NCBI RefSeq assembly: GCF_024160145.1
Contig: NZ_JAMYWQ010000001.1
Coordinates: 310,001-374,000, forward strand
Reading direction: 5' to 3'
DNA from: Serratia nevei
Lineage (GTDB): Bacteria > Pseudomonadota > Gammaproteobacteria > Enterobacterales > Enterobacteriaceae
DNA: 64,000 nt
Shown here: one piece after another, positions 44,955 to 53,538 of the stretch
Layout: each line of letters begins with the position of its first letter
How positions within the stretch are numbered: position 1 is the stretch's first letter
Translations under genes and position numbers: made by a program
The notes under the pieces: model-generated
The model's input: the letters and a program-made list of their open reading frames with translations, nothing else
Told to the model about the DNA's origin: nothing
The model's database searches: none

Positions 44955-46255
44955 TAAACCACCTTGCCGTCTACATAGGTGCGATAAATATTGCGATCGT
45001 CCCCCAGCGTCATCAGCACGAACCCTTGTTCCGCCGACGTGGCGCTGTTGGCGTAGCGTAGCTGCTGCAGCGGCGTGACTGCCGGATCGAGCACCACGAA
45101 ATCCGCCTCTTTGCCGACGTTGAAGTTGCCGATTTTGTCGTCCAGCGCCAGCGCGCGGGCGCCGCCCAGGGTGGCGTGATAGAACGCTTCTACGGCGGAG
45201 AGCCGGTAATGTTGCAACTGGCCGACCTTGTACGCCTCGCCCAGCGTGCGCAGCATATTGAAGGTGGTGCCGGCCCCCACGTCGGTGCCGATGCCGAGCT
45301 TCACCCGCTTACGCCAGGCCTGCTGCAGGTCGAACAGCCCGCTGCCGAGGAACAGGTTGGAGGTGGGGCAAAACGCGATCGCCGAGCGGGTCTCGCACAG
45401 GCAGTCCCACTCCTGCTCCTCCAGGTGCAGGCAGTGGGCGAACACGCTTTTGCCGCCGGTCATGCCGTAGCGGTGGTAAACGTCCAGATAGCTTTGGCTC
45501 TGCGGGAACAGCGCTTTTACCCAGGCCACTTCCTGCGGATTCTCGCTCAGGTGCGTTTGCAGCCAAACGTCGGGGAATTCTTCGCGCAGCCGCTGCACCT
45601 GTGCCAGCAGCGCCGGCGAACTGGTCGGCGCAAAGCGCGGCGTGATGGCGTAGCCGAGGCGGCCTTTGCCGTGCCAGCGCTCGATCAGCGCGCGCGTCTG
45701 GCGGTAACTCTGCTCCGGCGTCTCCAGCAGCGCCTGCGGCGCATGGCGATCCATCATCACCTTACCGGCGATCAAGCGCATATTCAGCGTTTGCGCCTGG
45801 CTGAACAGCGCATCGACCGACTGCGGATGCACGCTGCCGAACACCAGCGCGGTGGTGGTGCCGTTGCTCAGCAACTCCCGCAGAAAGAAGGCCGACATCT
45901 CGTCGGCGTGCCGTTCGCAGCCGTAACGGCTTTCGGTCGGGAAGGTATAATTGTTTAACCACCCCAGCAGTTGGTCGCCATAGGCACCAATCATTTCGGT
46001 TTGCGGGTAGTGGATATGGGTGTCGATAAATCCCGGCACGATCGGTTTGTCGCGATACTCCGTGACCGCAAAGCCCGGTGGCAACAGCGCCGCACCCTGC
46101 TGCCAGCTGCCGAACCAGACGATGGTGCCCTCGTTGAGCAGCAACAAACCGTCGGGAATGTGCCGCAGGCATTCGTCGAGCTGTTGCGGTTCCTCCACGC
46201 AGGCGGTGATATCAAAAAAATTGCCACGAATAGCCGTGGTGAATTGCAGTGCCAT
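44939..46255 (-). CDS. guaD: Guanine deaminase
   Basis: Amidohydrolase (438 residues) that deaminates guanine to xanthine. Zinc-site motifs are PGFIDTHIHYPQTEMIG (HxH), LQTHLSENPQEV, SVFAHCLHLEEQ and LGIGTDVGAGT. The length and the QLLGWLNNYTFPTESRY segment are typical of GuaD (E. coli 439 aa). AAGGAAG precedes the ATG. It stands alone rather than in a purine cluster. No xanthine dehydrogenase lies next to it. Confidence 0.93.
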   Translation of the reverse strand: MALQFTTAIRGNFFDITACVEEPQQLDECLRHIPDGLLLLNEGTIVWFGSWQQGAALLPPGFAVTEYRDKPIVPGFIDTHIHYPQTEMIGAYGDQLLGWLNNYTFPTESRYGCERHADEMSAFFLRELLSNGTTTALVFGSVHPQSVDALFSQAQTLNMRLIAGKVMMDRHAPQALLETPEQSYRQTRALIERWHGKGRLGYAITPRFAPTSSPALLAQVQRLREEFPDVWLQTHLSENPQEVAWVKALFPQSQSYLDVYHRYGMTGGKSVFAHCLHLEEQEWDCLCETRSAIAFCPTSNLFLGSGLFDLQQAWRKRVKLGIGTDVGAGTTFNMLRTLGEAYKVGQLQHYRLSAVEAFYHATLGGARALALDDKIGNFNVGKEADFVVLDPAVTPLQQLRYANSATSAEQGFVLMTLGDDRNIYRTYVDGKVVYQAPR

Positions 46256-46627
46256 TATTTTCTTCCTTGTGACGACCGGCCAAGCTCACCCGCGTAATAA
46301 TCTTCGCTGATGAAACAATGCCTTTATTACCCAAACTCAAAGACCGGGTTAAGCATAGCAAGCCGTGTGCCAACAGGCGGCCATAAAATAAATTTTCATT
46401 TAAAAACATAGATATATTAATTTAATCAAAGAAAACCAACTGATGAAAAAGAATAAAACGCGCGGCGGTCTTCAACGGCAGACCAATAGCAACCGTTTGC
46501 TTGCCGGAATAACGCCGCGCCGCTGCACCTTTACTGGGCAAGCGGATATTTTCGCGTCCGTAGCGGTTATTTCAACGCGATACAAAGGGGCCTGCCCTAT
46601 TCCGCAGGCCACCCGACAAACTTGAAA
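46256..46627. other. Non-coding stretch between guaD and fecI
   Basis: About 370 bp without a supportable gene. It is AT-rich near the guaD start and contains an inverted repeat GGCCTGC-N8-GCAGGCC (46589-46610) close to the fecI promoter. A 60-codon open frame from 46443 has no ribosome-binding site or recognisable sequence and was not called. Confidence 0.5.
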
Positions 46628-46649
46628 CGATAACCATTCTCAATTATCA
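46628..46649 (+). promoter_or_regulatory. Fur-type site upstream of fecI
   Basis: CGATAACCATTCTCA matches the 7-1-7 Fur repeat TGATAATNATTATCA at 11 of 14 informative positions, and the adjoining AATTATCA extends it. It lies about 35 bp before the fecI ATG, where iron-loaded Fur would repress fecI-fecR. Confidence 0.55.
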
Positions 46650-46683
46650 TCCGCGCATCTTTTTGACCAGCAATGCGAAAACC

Positions 46684-47208
46684 ATGTCCGCCACCGCTTC
46701 TGCCCCGCACACCGCGCTGTCGCGCCTTTACGCTACCCATCACGCCTGGTTGCAGGGATGGCTGCGCAGGCGGCTGGGCTGCGCTTTCGACGCGGACGAT
46801 GTGGCGCAGGACACTTTCATGCGCCTGCTGAAAAACGACGCCGCAGCGACCCTGCGCGAGCCGAAAGATTTTCTGGTCACCGTCGCCAAACGGGTGATGG
46901 TCGATCTGTTCCGCCGCAGAACGCTGGAGCGCGCCTATCTGGAGATGCTGGCGCTGATCCCGGCGGGCTATGCCCCGTCGCCGGAGCAGCGCCAGAGCCT
47001 GCTGGAAAACCTGCAGCAGATCGACGCCATGCTCGACGGCCTGGGGCCGAAAGTGAAGCAGGCCTTCCTGCTGTCGCAGCTCGAAGGCCTGGGCTATGCG
47101 GAGATCGCCGTGCGGCTCGGCGTGTCGGTCAGCTCGGTGAAAAAATACATGGCCAAGGCCACTGAGCATTGCCTGCTGTTCAGCCTGGAAAACGACGTTT
47201 TCTCATGA
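46684..47208 (+). CDS. fecI: ECF sigma factor, FecI family
   Basis: A 174-residue extracytoplasmic-function sigma factor. Region 2 is seen in LYATHHAWLQGWLRRRLGC and ADDVAQDTFMRLLK; region 4 in GLGPKVKQAFLLSQLEGLGYAEIAVRLGVSVSSVKKYMAKA, matching E. coli FecI. In the Fec system it directs transcription of the receptor operon when the receptor is loaded with ferric dicitrate. The start is ATG at 46684; an earlier TTG is in frame. Its stop overlaps the fecR start (ATGA). A Fur-like site precedes it. Confidence 0.92.
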   Translation: MSATASAPHTALSRLYATHHAWLQGWLRRRLGCAFDADDVAQDTFMRLLKNDAAATLREPKDFLVTVAKRVMVDLFRRRTLERAYLEMLALIPAGYAPSPEQRQSLLENLQQIDAMLDGLGPKVKQAFLLSQLEGLGYAEIAVRLGVSVSSVKKYMAKATEHCLLFSLENDVFS

Positions 47209-48161
47209 GCAACGCCATCACCCCCGAGCAGCGCCAGGCGCTGAAAATGGCCGCACACTGGTACGCCCTGCTGTGCGATGAGCACGTCACCGACCGCCAG
47301 CGCCAACAGTGGCAAGTCTGGCACCAGCAACACGACGATCACCGCTGGGCCTGGCAGCGCGTCGAAGCGTTGCAGAGCCAGCTGCAGGGCGTGCCGGGCA
47401 AGTTCAGCTACCGCGCTCTCGACCGCGCCGGCCGCCAGGCGGCGATCGATCGCCGCACTCTGTTGAAGAGCCTGCTGCTGTTGCTCGGCGTGGGCGGCGG
47501 CGGCTTCGTCTTCCAGTCGCCGCTCGGCCGGGAGCTGCGCGCCGACTACCGCACCGCCACCGGCGAGATCAAACCGATTGTGTTAAGCGACGGCACCCAG
47601 CTGGTGCTGAACACCGCCAGCGCGGTAGACGTGCATTACGACGATCGGCAACGGCTGATCCGCTTGCACGCCGGGGAAATCAGCCTGGTTACCGGACGCG
47701 ACCCCCGGCCGCTGTGGGTGCAAAGCCCACAGGGCGCGATGCGCGCGCTCGGCACCCGCTTTTTGGTGCGCGAAAGCGGCGGCGAGACGCGCCTGACGGT
47801 GCTGGAGCATGCGGTCGAAGCGCAGCTGGCGCAGGACGCGCGGCAAACGCGCCGGGTGGAGGCCGGAGAACAGATCGGCTTCAGCGCCACGGCCTTCAGC
47901 GACAAGCACCCGGCTGCGGCGGAGGACGGCTGGCTGCACGGCGTGCTGAGCGTCAGCCAGTGGCGGCTGGACCGGGTGATCGCCGAGCTGGCGCGCTACC
48001 GGCGCGGCCACCTGAGCTGCGATCCGGCCGTCGCCGGCCTGCGCGTCAGCGGCAGTTTCCCGCTCAGCGATACCGATCGCGCCCTCGCCCTGCTCAGCCA
48101 GACGCTGCCGGTGCGCCTGCAGAGCTTTACCCGCTATTGGCTGCAAATCGTCCCCGCCTGA
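47205..48161 (+). CDS. fecR: Anti-sigma/signal transducer FecR
   Basis: A 318-residue inner-membrane regulator. The N-terminal cytoplasmic part (TPEQRQALKMAAHWYALLCDE and WQVWHQQHDDHRWAWQRVE) binds FecI. One membrane helix follows (LLKSLLLLLGVGGGGFVF, ~88-105), then a periplasmic FecR domain (ADYRTATGEIKPIVLSDGTQLVLNTASAV) and an STN-like C-terminal part that contacts the receptor's signalling domain. It is coupled to fecI by a 4-bp overlap. The length equals that of E. coli FecR (317 aa). Confidence 0.92.
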   Translation: MSNAITPEQRQALKMAAHWYALLCDEHVTDRQRQQWQVWHQQHDDHRWAWQRVEALQSQLQGVPGKFSYRALDRAGRQAAIDRRTLLKSLLLLLGVGGGGFVFQSPLGRELRADYRTATGEIKPIVLSDGTQLVLNTASAVDVHYDDRQRLIRLHAGEISLVTGRDPRPLWVQSPQGAMRALGTRFLVRESGGETRLTVLEHAVEAQLAQDARQTRRVEAGEQIGFSATAFSDKHPAAAEDGWLHGVLSVSQWRLDRVIAELARYRRGHLSCDPAVAGLRVSGSFPLSDTDRALALLSQTLPVRLQSFTRYWLQIVPA

Positions 48162-48172
48162 ATCTTTTTAAA

Positions 48173-48192
48173 TGAAAATGATAAAAAATCGC
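48173..48192 (+). promoter_or_regulatory. Possible Fur half-site upstream of fecA
   Basis: TGAAAATGATAAAAA resembles the Fur 7-1-7 repeat (10 of 14 positions), just after the fecR stop and about 90 bp before fecA. The FecI-dependent promoter should also lie in this 115-bp spacer, but I cannot place it. Confidence 0.4.
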
Positions 48193-48276
48193 ATTCTTGA
48201 TTGTCCCTTTTGCTTCGCTCATCCGACTCCCAGGAAAACACTGCAGCAATAAATAAAAAATGATTCAGGAGAAGGT

Positions 48277-50628
48277 ATGAACAACGCTTGGGGAAAGGGA
48301 GCGCCGGCTTCACTTTGGGGAAAACGGGCCACGCCGCTGGCCGTGGCCATTGGCCTGGCCTTCGCCGCACCGCTGACGGCGAGCGCCGCCAGCGCCGCTG
48401 CAACCTATCACATTCCGGCCGGTGAACTGGACGGCGCGCTGAACGCGTTCGCCGCTCGCGCCGGCATCGCGCTCTCGGTAGACGGCACGCTGACCGCCGG
48501 TAAGCGTTCGCCGGGCCTGAGCGGCAGCTACGGCGTCGATGACGGCCTGAACGCCCTGCTGGCCGGCAGCGGCCTGCAGGCTAAAGCGCTCGGCAACCAC
48601 GGTTACACGCTGGCCAAACTGCCGCAGCCGCAGAAGGAAGAAGACATCACCGTGGTCGGTGACTGGCTGGCGGAAGGCCGTCAGGTAGACGTGTTCGAAC
48701 ATCCCGGCGCGCGCGACGTGGTGCGCCGCGAAGAATTCGCCAAAACCGGCACCACCACCGTGCGCGAAGCGTTGAACCGCGTGCCGGGCGTGGTGGCGCC
48801 GGAGAACAACGGCACCGGCAGCCATGATATGGCGCTGAACTTCGGCATTCGCGGCCTCAACCCACGCCTCGCCAGCCGCTCCACCGTGCTGATGGACGGC
48901 ATCCCGGTGCCCTTCGCTCCTTACGGCCAACCGCAGCTGTCGCTGGCGCCGGTCTCGCTCGGCAATATGGATGCGATTGACGTGGTGCGCGGCGGCGGCG
49001 CGGTGCGCTACGGGCCACAGAGCGTCGGCGGCGTGGTTAACTTCGTCACCCGTGCCATCCCGAAAACCTTCGGCATGGAGGCCGGCATGCAGGGGCAGCT
49101 CAGCCCGACCTCGCGCCAGGATCACCCGAAAGGCACCGGTAACCTGATGATCGGCGGCACCGCCGACAACGGCCTCGGCGCGGCGCTGCTCTACTCCGGT
49201 ACCCGCGGCAGCGACTGGCGCGAACACAGCGCGACCAAGATCGACGACGTGATGCTGAAAAGCCGTTACGCCCCGAACGAGGTGCACACCTTCAACAGCC
49301 TGCTGCAATACTACGAAGGCGAAGCGGACATGCCGGGCGGCCTGAGCCGGGCGGACTACAACGCCAACCCGTTCCAGTCGACGCGCCCGTACGACAAGTT
49401 CTGGGGCCGGCGCCAGCTGGCGAACTTCGGCTATCAGTATCAGCCGGATCAGCAGCACAAGTTCGACGTGCAGAGCTTCTACACCTACACCCTGCGCAGC
49501 GGCTATCTGGATCAGGGCAAAAACCTGACGCTGTCGCCGCGCGAATATTGGGTGCGCGGCGTGGAACCGCGCTACAGCCAGAGCTTCCGCTGGGGAGATT
49601 CGGCCCATGAGGTGGGCGTCGGCTACCGCTACGTCAGCGAATCCACCCACGAGCTGCGCTACACCAGCAAGGCCAGCACCGGCCGGCTGCCGTCCAGCGC
49701 CAGCCCGTACGATCGCGATACCCAGTCCGGCACCGAGGCGCACGCCTTCTATATCGACGATCGCATCGACATCGGCGACTGGACCATCACGCCGGGCATG
49801 CGCTACGAGTACATCAAGTCGTATCAGAACAACTACATCAAGAACAACCGCCTCGACGTCAGCTATAACGCGCCGCTGCCGGCGTTGAACGTGATGTATC
49901 ACCTGAACGAATACTGGAACCTGTACGCCAACACCGAAGGCTCCTTCGGCACCGTACAGTACAGCCAGATGGGCAAAGCGGTCGACAGCGGCAAGATTGA
50001 ACCCGAGAAAGCGCGCACCTGGGAGCTGGGCACCCGCTACGCCGGCGATGCGCTGACCGGCGAAATCGGGCTATTCCTGATCAACTTCAACAACCAGTAC
50101 GACTCCAATCAGGTGACCGACAGCGTGACCGCGCGCGGCAAAACCCGCCACGCCGGGCTGGAAGGCAGCCTGCGTTACGATCTGTCGCAGCTGACGCCGA
50201 AACTGGACGACCTGACCGCCTACGCCAGCTACGCCTACGTCAGCGCCACCATCCGCGAAGACGGCGGCTACAAGGGCAATCAGGTGCCGTTCTCGCCGAA
50301 GCATAAAGGCACGCTGGGGCTGGACTACACGCCGGGCAACTGGGCGTTTAACCTTAACGGCGAATTCCAATCCCGCCAGTTCGCCGACAACGCCAACACC
50401 GTGGCGGAAAGCGCCGACGGCAGCACCGGCCGCATTCCCGGCTATATGCTGTGGGGCCTGCGCGCCGCCTATGATTTCGGCCCGGACATGGCCGGCCTGA
50501 ATCTGGGCGTCGGCGTGAAAAACCTGTTCAACCACGAGTATTTCACCCGCGCCTATGACGACAATAACAAAGGTCTGTACGTCGGCCAGCCGCGCACGAT
50601 CTATCTGCAAGGCTCGGTGAAGTTCTGA
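48277..50628 (+). CDS. fecA: Ferric citrate outer-membrane receptor FecA
   Basis: TonB-dependent transducer of 783 residues. A signal peptide (to about residue 38) is followed by an STN signalling domain (~45-110: YHIPAGELDGALNAFAARAG), a TonB-box-like EDITVVGDW, a plug domain with EALNRVPGVVAPENNGTGS and GIRGLNPRLASRSTVLMDG, and a 22-strand barrel ending QGSVKF. Long stretches are identical to E. coli FecA, including PVPFAPYGQPQLSLAPVSLG and GTVQYSQMGKAV, so citrate binding is likely. It follows fecI-fecR as usual, but no fecBCDE permease genes follow; a GNAT acetyltransferase comes next. Confidence 0.94.
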   Translation: MNNAWGKGAPASLWGKRATPLAVAIGLAFAAPLTASAASAAATYHIPAGELDGALNAFAARAGIALSVDGTLTAGKRSPGLSGSYGVDDGLNALLAGSGLQAKALGNHGYTLAKLPQPQKEEDITVVGDWLAEGRQVDVFEHPGARDVVRREEFAKTGTTTVREALNRVPGVVAPENNGTGSHDMALNFGIRGLNPRLASRSTVLMDGIPVPFAPYGQPQLSLAPVSLGNMDAIDVVRGGGAVRYGPQSVGGVVNFVTRAIPKTFGMEAGMQGQLSPTSRQDHPKGTGNLMIGGTADNGLGAALLYSGTRGSDWREHSATKIDDVMLKSRYAPNEVHTFNSLLQYYEGEADMPGGLSRADYNANPFQSTRPYDKFWGRRQLANFGYQYQPDQQHKFDVQSFYTYTLRSGYLDQGKNLTLSPREYWVRGVEPRYSQSFRWGDSAHEVGVGYRYVSESTHELRYTSKASTGRLPSSASPYDRDTQSGTEAHAFYIDDRIDIGDWTITPGMRYEYIKSYQNNYIKNNRLDVSYNAPLPALNVMYHLNEYWNLYANTEGSFGTVQYSQMGKAVDSGKIEPEKARTWELGTRYAGDALTGEIGLFLINFNNQYDSNQVTDSVTARGKTRHAGLEGSLRYDLSQLTPKLDDLTAYASYAYVSATIREDGGYKGNQVPFSPKHKGTLGLDYTPGNWAFNLNGEFQSRQFADNANTVAESADGSTGRIPGYMLWGLRAAYDFGPDMAGLNLGVGVKNLFNHEYFTRAYDDNNKGLYVGQPRTIYLQGSVKF

Positions 50629-50827
50629 TCCCCGGCGGCGGGCGCACCTCGTCGCGCTCGCCGTCTCACTTATAGCGTGACATTGTCACCAAACCCGTTC
50701 TTTCCATCTTGCCCAAGCGACGAAAAATAAGTCGCTTCTGCCGCCAATGCGCGTAATATCGACGATCCGCCCTGATTTATGGGCGCGATTTTTTGCCGTT
50801 CTGGCCTGAAAAGCGAGGGAAAATAAG

Positions 50828-51349
50828 ATGAATCATAATGACCTTTCTCAGTGCCGCGTGGACACCGACCGTTTGTTGATTGCCCCCTTTACCGCAGCAG
50901 ACGCCGACGATGTTTACCAGGCGATCACCCCCACTCTGACGCGCTTTATGACCTTTGAGCCGGAGGCGTCGCCGGAAGATTTCGCCAACGTCTGGCAAGG
51001 CTGGCTGCCGCTGATGCGCGAAGGTGAAGAAGTGATCTTCGTCGCCCGCCGGCGTGAAGACCGGCAGTTCGTCGGCGTCGGCGGCGCGCATAACCTGCGC
51101 AGCCACACCCCGGAGCTGGGCATCTGGGTAAAAGAGGGCCTGCACGGCCAGGGCTACGGCCGCGAAATCGTGCATGGCATCGCGCGCTGGGCCAGCGAGC
51201 GCTTTCAGCCGCCGCACTTTCTCTACCCGGTGGCCGAACAGAATACCGCCAGCCGCCGCCTGGCCGAGTCGCTGGGCGGCGTGCTGGCCGGCCGCTGCGA
51301 ACGCATCAAGTATGACGCCGTGGTGTATCACTTGCCGCCTCAGCATTGA
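50828..51349 (+). CDS. GNAT-family N-acetyltransferase (RimJ/RimL-like)
   Basis: A 173-residue acetyl-CoA-dependent acetyltransferase: TDRLLIAPFTAADADDVYQAI at the start, LGIWVKEGLHGQGYGREIVHGIARWA with the acetyl-CoA-binding GQGYG loop, and VAEQNTASRRLAESLGGVLAGR. RimJ/RimL relatives acetylate protein N-termini, amino acids or small amines; the substrate here is unknown. GAGGGA precedes the ATG. It is a single gene; the ~200 bp separating it from fecA hold no other gene. Confidence 0.85.
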   Translation: MNHNDLSQCRVDTDRLLIAPFTAADADDVYQAITPTLTRFMTFEPEASPEDFANVWQGWLPLMREGEEVIFVARRREDRQFVGVGGAHNLRSHTPELGIWVKEGLHGQGYGREIVHGIARWASERFQPPHFLYPVAEQNTASRRLAESLGGVLAGRCERIKYDAVVYHLPPQH

Positions 51350-51472
51350 TCCACACCGGGCCACGGCCCGGCTTGGCTTTTTTTCTCTGCGCCGCGATAA
51401 CCGCTGCCACTGCCTGCGGGTTTGTGCTAATGATAGAGGCATGTAGGGTAAAAACAGTTGAGGAACAGCAAC

Positions 51473-52222
51473 ATGATTATTTTTGTTACCGGCGCCACCT
51501 CCGGTTTCGGCGAGGCCATCGCACGCCGTTTTATCCGTGAAGGCCATCAGGTGATCGCCGCCGGGCGCCGCCTTGAGCGTCTCGAAGAGCTGCGGGATGA
51601 GTTAGGCGAAGCGCTGCACATCGTGCGGCTCGACGTGCGCAACCGCGCCGCCATTCAGCAGGCGATCGAGGCACTGCCGGCCGAGCTGCGTCAGATTGAC
51701 GTGCTGGTGAACAACGCCGGGCTGGCGCTGGGGCTGGAACCGGCGCACAAGGCCAACGCCGATGACTGGGAAACCATGATCGACACCAACGCCAAGGGGT
51801 TGGTGAACATGACGCGCGCACTGCTGCCGGCCATGGTCGAGCGCAACCTCGGCCATGTGATCAACATCGGCTCCACCGCCGCCAACTGGCCCTATGCCGG
51901 CGGCAACGTGTACGGCGCCACCAAGGCGTTCGTCAAACAGTTTAGCCTGGGCCTGCGCGCCGATCTGCACGGCACGCGCATCCGCGTGACCGATATCGAG
52001 CCAGGCCTGGTGGGCGGCACCGAATTCTCCAACGTGCGCTTCAAGGGCGATGACGGCAAGGTCAACAAAACCTACGAAGGCGCCGATGCGCTAACGCCGG
52101 AAGACATCGCCGAGTCGGTGTTCTGGGTCGCGACGCTGCCGGCGCGCGTCAACATCAACACGCTGGAAATGATGCCGGTCAGCCAATCCTTCGCCGGGCT
52201 GAACATCCACCGCGGCACCTGA
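51473..52222 (+). CDS. ydfG: NADP-dependent 3-hydroxy acid dehydrogenase YdfG
   Basis: Short-chain dehydrogenase (249 residues; E. coli YdfG 248) that oxidises L-allo-threonine, serine and 3-hydroxypropionate with NADP. The cofactor motif is FVTGATSGFGEAIARRF, the NNAG motif LVNNAGLALGLEPAHKAN, and the active site Ser in NIGSTAANWPYAGGNVYGATKAF with Tyr-x3-Lys. The C-terminal segment TDIEPGLVGGTEFSNVRFKG is typical of YdfG. TGAGGAAC gives the ribosome-binding site before MIIFVTG. Confidence 0.93.
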   Translation: MIIFVTGATSGFGEAIARRFIREGHQVIAAGRRLERLEELRDELGEALHIVRLDVRNRAAIQQAIEALPAELRQIDVLVNNAGLALGLEPAHKANADDWETMIDTNAKGLVNMTRALLPAMVERNLGHVINIGSTAANWPYAGGNVYGATKAFVKQFSLGLRADLHGTRIRVTDIEPGLVGGTEFSNVRFKGDDGKVNKTYEGADALTPEDIAESVFWVATLPARVNINTLEMMPVSQSFAGLNIHRGT

Positions 52223-52258
52223 TCTCCAACGGCGGGGGGCGACTCCCGCCCTGTTTCC

Positions 52259-52585
52259 TCAGGCCGCGCGCCAGCCGGAAACGATGATCAGCATACCCGC
52301 CAGCGCCACCCCGGCGCCCACCCAGTCCAGCGCAGACAGCTTCACCCCGTCCACCACCCGCAGCCACAGCAGCGCCGTCGCCACATACACGCCGCCGTAG
52401 GCCGCATAGACCCGCCCGCTGGCCGCCGGATGCAGCGTCAACAGCCAGACAAACAGCATCAGGCTCAATGCCGCCGGCAGCAATAGCCAGGCGCTGCCCT
52501 GCTTCTTGAGCCAGAGATAAGGCAGGAAACAGCCGATAATTTCGGCGAGCGCAGTGGCGAAAAACAGCAGCGTGGTTTTTAACAT
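52259..52585 (-). CDS. ynfA: YnfA-family (UPF0060) membrane protein
   Basis: A 108-residue, four-helix inner-membrane protein of the UPF0060/YnfA family related to SMR efflux pumps: [45 protein letters not shown] and [19 protein letters not shown]. The length equals E. coli YnfA (108 aa). Some YnfA proteins have been reported to contribute to drug efflux. It lies between ydfG and ynfB, as part of the conserved ynf neighbourhood. Confidence 0.93.
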   Translation of the reverse strand: MLKTTLLFFATALAEIIGCFLPYLWLKKQGSAWLLLPAALSLMLFVWLLTLHPAASGRVYAAYGGVYVATALLWLRVVDGVKLSALDWVGAGVALAGMLIIVSGWRAA

Positions 52586-52733
52586 CGGTCGCAGTTTTCT
52601 CTCGGTAAATTAAACGAATCGGCGCTTGGCTGGTGAATTCCAGGAACGCAGTGGTATATTTGTCACCACGCCTGCGGGCGAGGTAACGCCAGTGCCGCCA
52701 TCATCAGGCGCACTCACTCATAAGGATGAAACG

Positions 52734-53102
52734 ATGAAAACATTTTCGACCCAACGACTGCTACGCGGGATGCTGCCGGTCGCCATGCTGGCCGTCATGG
52801 GCGCCTGGCAGGCGCCTGCGCTGGCCGCCACCTGCACTCAGGGCAGCACCTGCGTCACCGTCGATGGCAAAGGCAGCGGCGCGATGAGCACCGAAGAAGC
52901 GCGCCAGAGCAAAGAGCAGTGGAATGATACCAAAACCCTGCGCCACAAGGTTAACACTCGCGTCGAGAAAGAGTTCGACAAGGCCGATCGCGCGGCGGAT
53001 GACGAAGATCGCTGCAACGACAGCAACAATGTCAACGCCTACTGGGAACCGGACACCCGCAAATGCCTGGATCGCCAGACCGGGCGTCGGATTAATCCTT
53101 AA
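52734..53102 (+). CDS. ynfB: YnfB-family (UPF0482/DUF1283) secreted protein
   Basis: A 122-residue periplasmic protein with a signal peptide (to about residue 31, APALAA) and the YnfB core [25 protein letters not shown] ending [23 protein letters not shown]. Its cysteine pairs (CTQGSTC in the N-terminal part, DRC and KC later) suggest disulfides. The function is unknown. The order with the divergent ynfA matches E. coli. Confidence 0.9.
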   Translation: MKTFSTQRLLRGMLPVAMLAVMGAWQAPALAATCTQGSTCVTVDGKGSGAMSTEEARQSKEQWNDTKTLRHKVNTRVEKEFDKADRAADDEDRCNDSNNVNAYWEPDTRKCLDRQTGRRINP

Positions 53103-53191
53103 TCCGCCTGCGGCGGGCGGGTAAACGTGAAACCCGGCCGCCGTTACTGCTATCCTGTTACAGGAAGTCCATTGTCTAAAAGGATGACGTG

Positions 53192-53491
53192 ATGAAAAAA
53201 ACGCTGATATTAGCCGCGGTGTTGCTGGCTGGCACGCCGTTGGCGGCCCTGGCCTCCTGCGAAAGCGTGAAAGCGGACATTTCGCAAAAAATCGTCAATA
53301 ACGGCGTTCCGGAGTCCGGCTTCAAACTGGAGATCGTGCCTAACGATCAGGCCGATCAGGCTGGCGGGCAAGTGGTCGGCCACTGCGAAAACGACACCCA
53401 GAAGATCGTCTATACCCGCCTGAACAACGGCGACGACCGCGGTGACGCAGCGCAGACCGGCACCAGCCAGGACACCTCCAACACGCAGTAA
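53192..53491 (+). CDS. Small secreted DUF1161-family protein
   Basis: A 99-residue protein with a signal peptide (MKKTLILAAVLLAGTPLAALA) and a short domain with CESVKADISQKIVNNGVPE and QVVGHCENDTQKIVYTR, the two-cysteine pattern of DUF1161. The C-terminus is a polar, disordered tail rich in Gln, Thr and Ser. The function is unknown. The ATG at 53192 has AGGATGA upstream. An intrinsic terminator follows. Confidence 0.8.
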   Translation: MKKTLILAAVLLAGTPLAALASCESVKADISQKIVNNGVPESGFKLEIVPNDQADQAGGQVVGHCENDTQKIVYTRLNNGDDRGDAAQTGTSQDTSNTQ

Positions 53492-53507
53492 GCCGCATCG
53501 GCTACCC

Positions 53508-53533
53508 AGGGCGCTCAGCGGCGCCCTTTCTTT
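53508..53533. terminator. Intrinsic terminator between convergent genes
   Basis: GGGCGC-TCAGCG-GCGCCC followed by TTTCTTTTT. It ends the DUF1161 gene on the plus strand, immediately before the stop of the convergent MFS gene. Confidence 0.8.
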
Positions 53534-53538
53534 TTCCC

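Noticed and set aside
46443-46625. 60-codon open frame upstream of fecI
   Set aside because: No ribosome-binding site, no hydrophobic or conserved feature, and it overlaps an inverted repeat and the fecI promoter region.
48310-49902. 530-codon open frame opposite fecA
   Set aside because: Antisense shadow; fecA is strongly conserved with E. coli.
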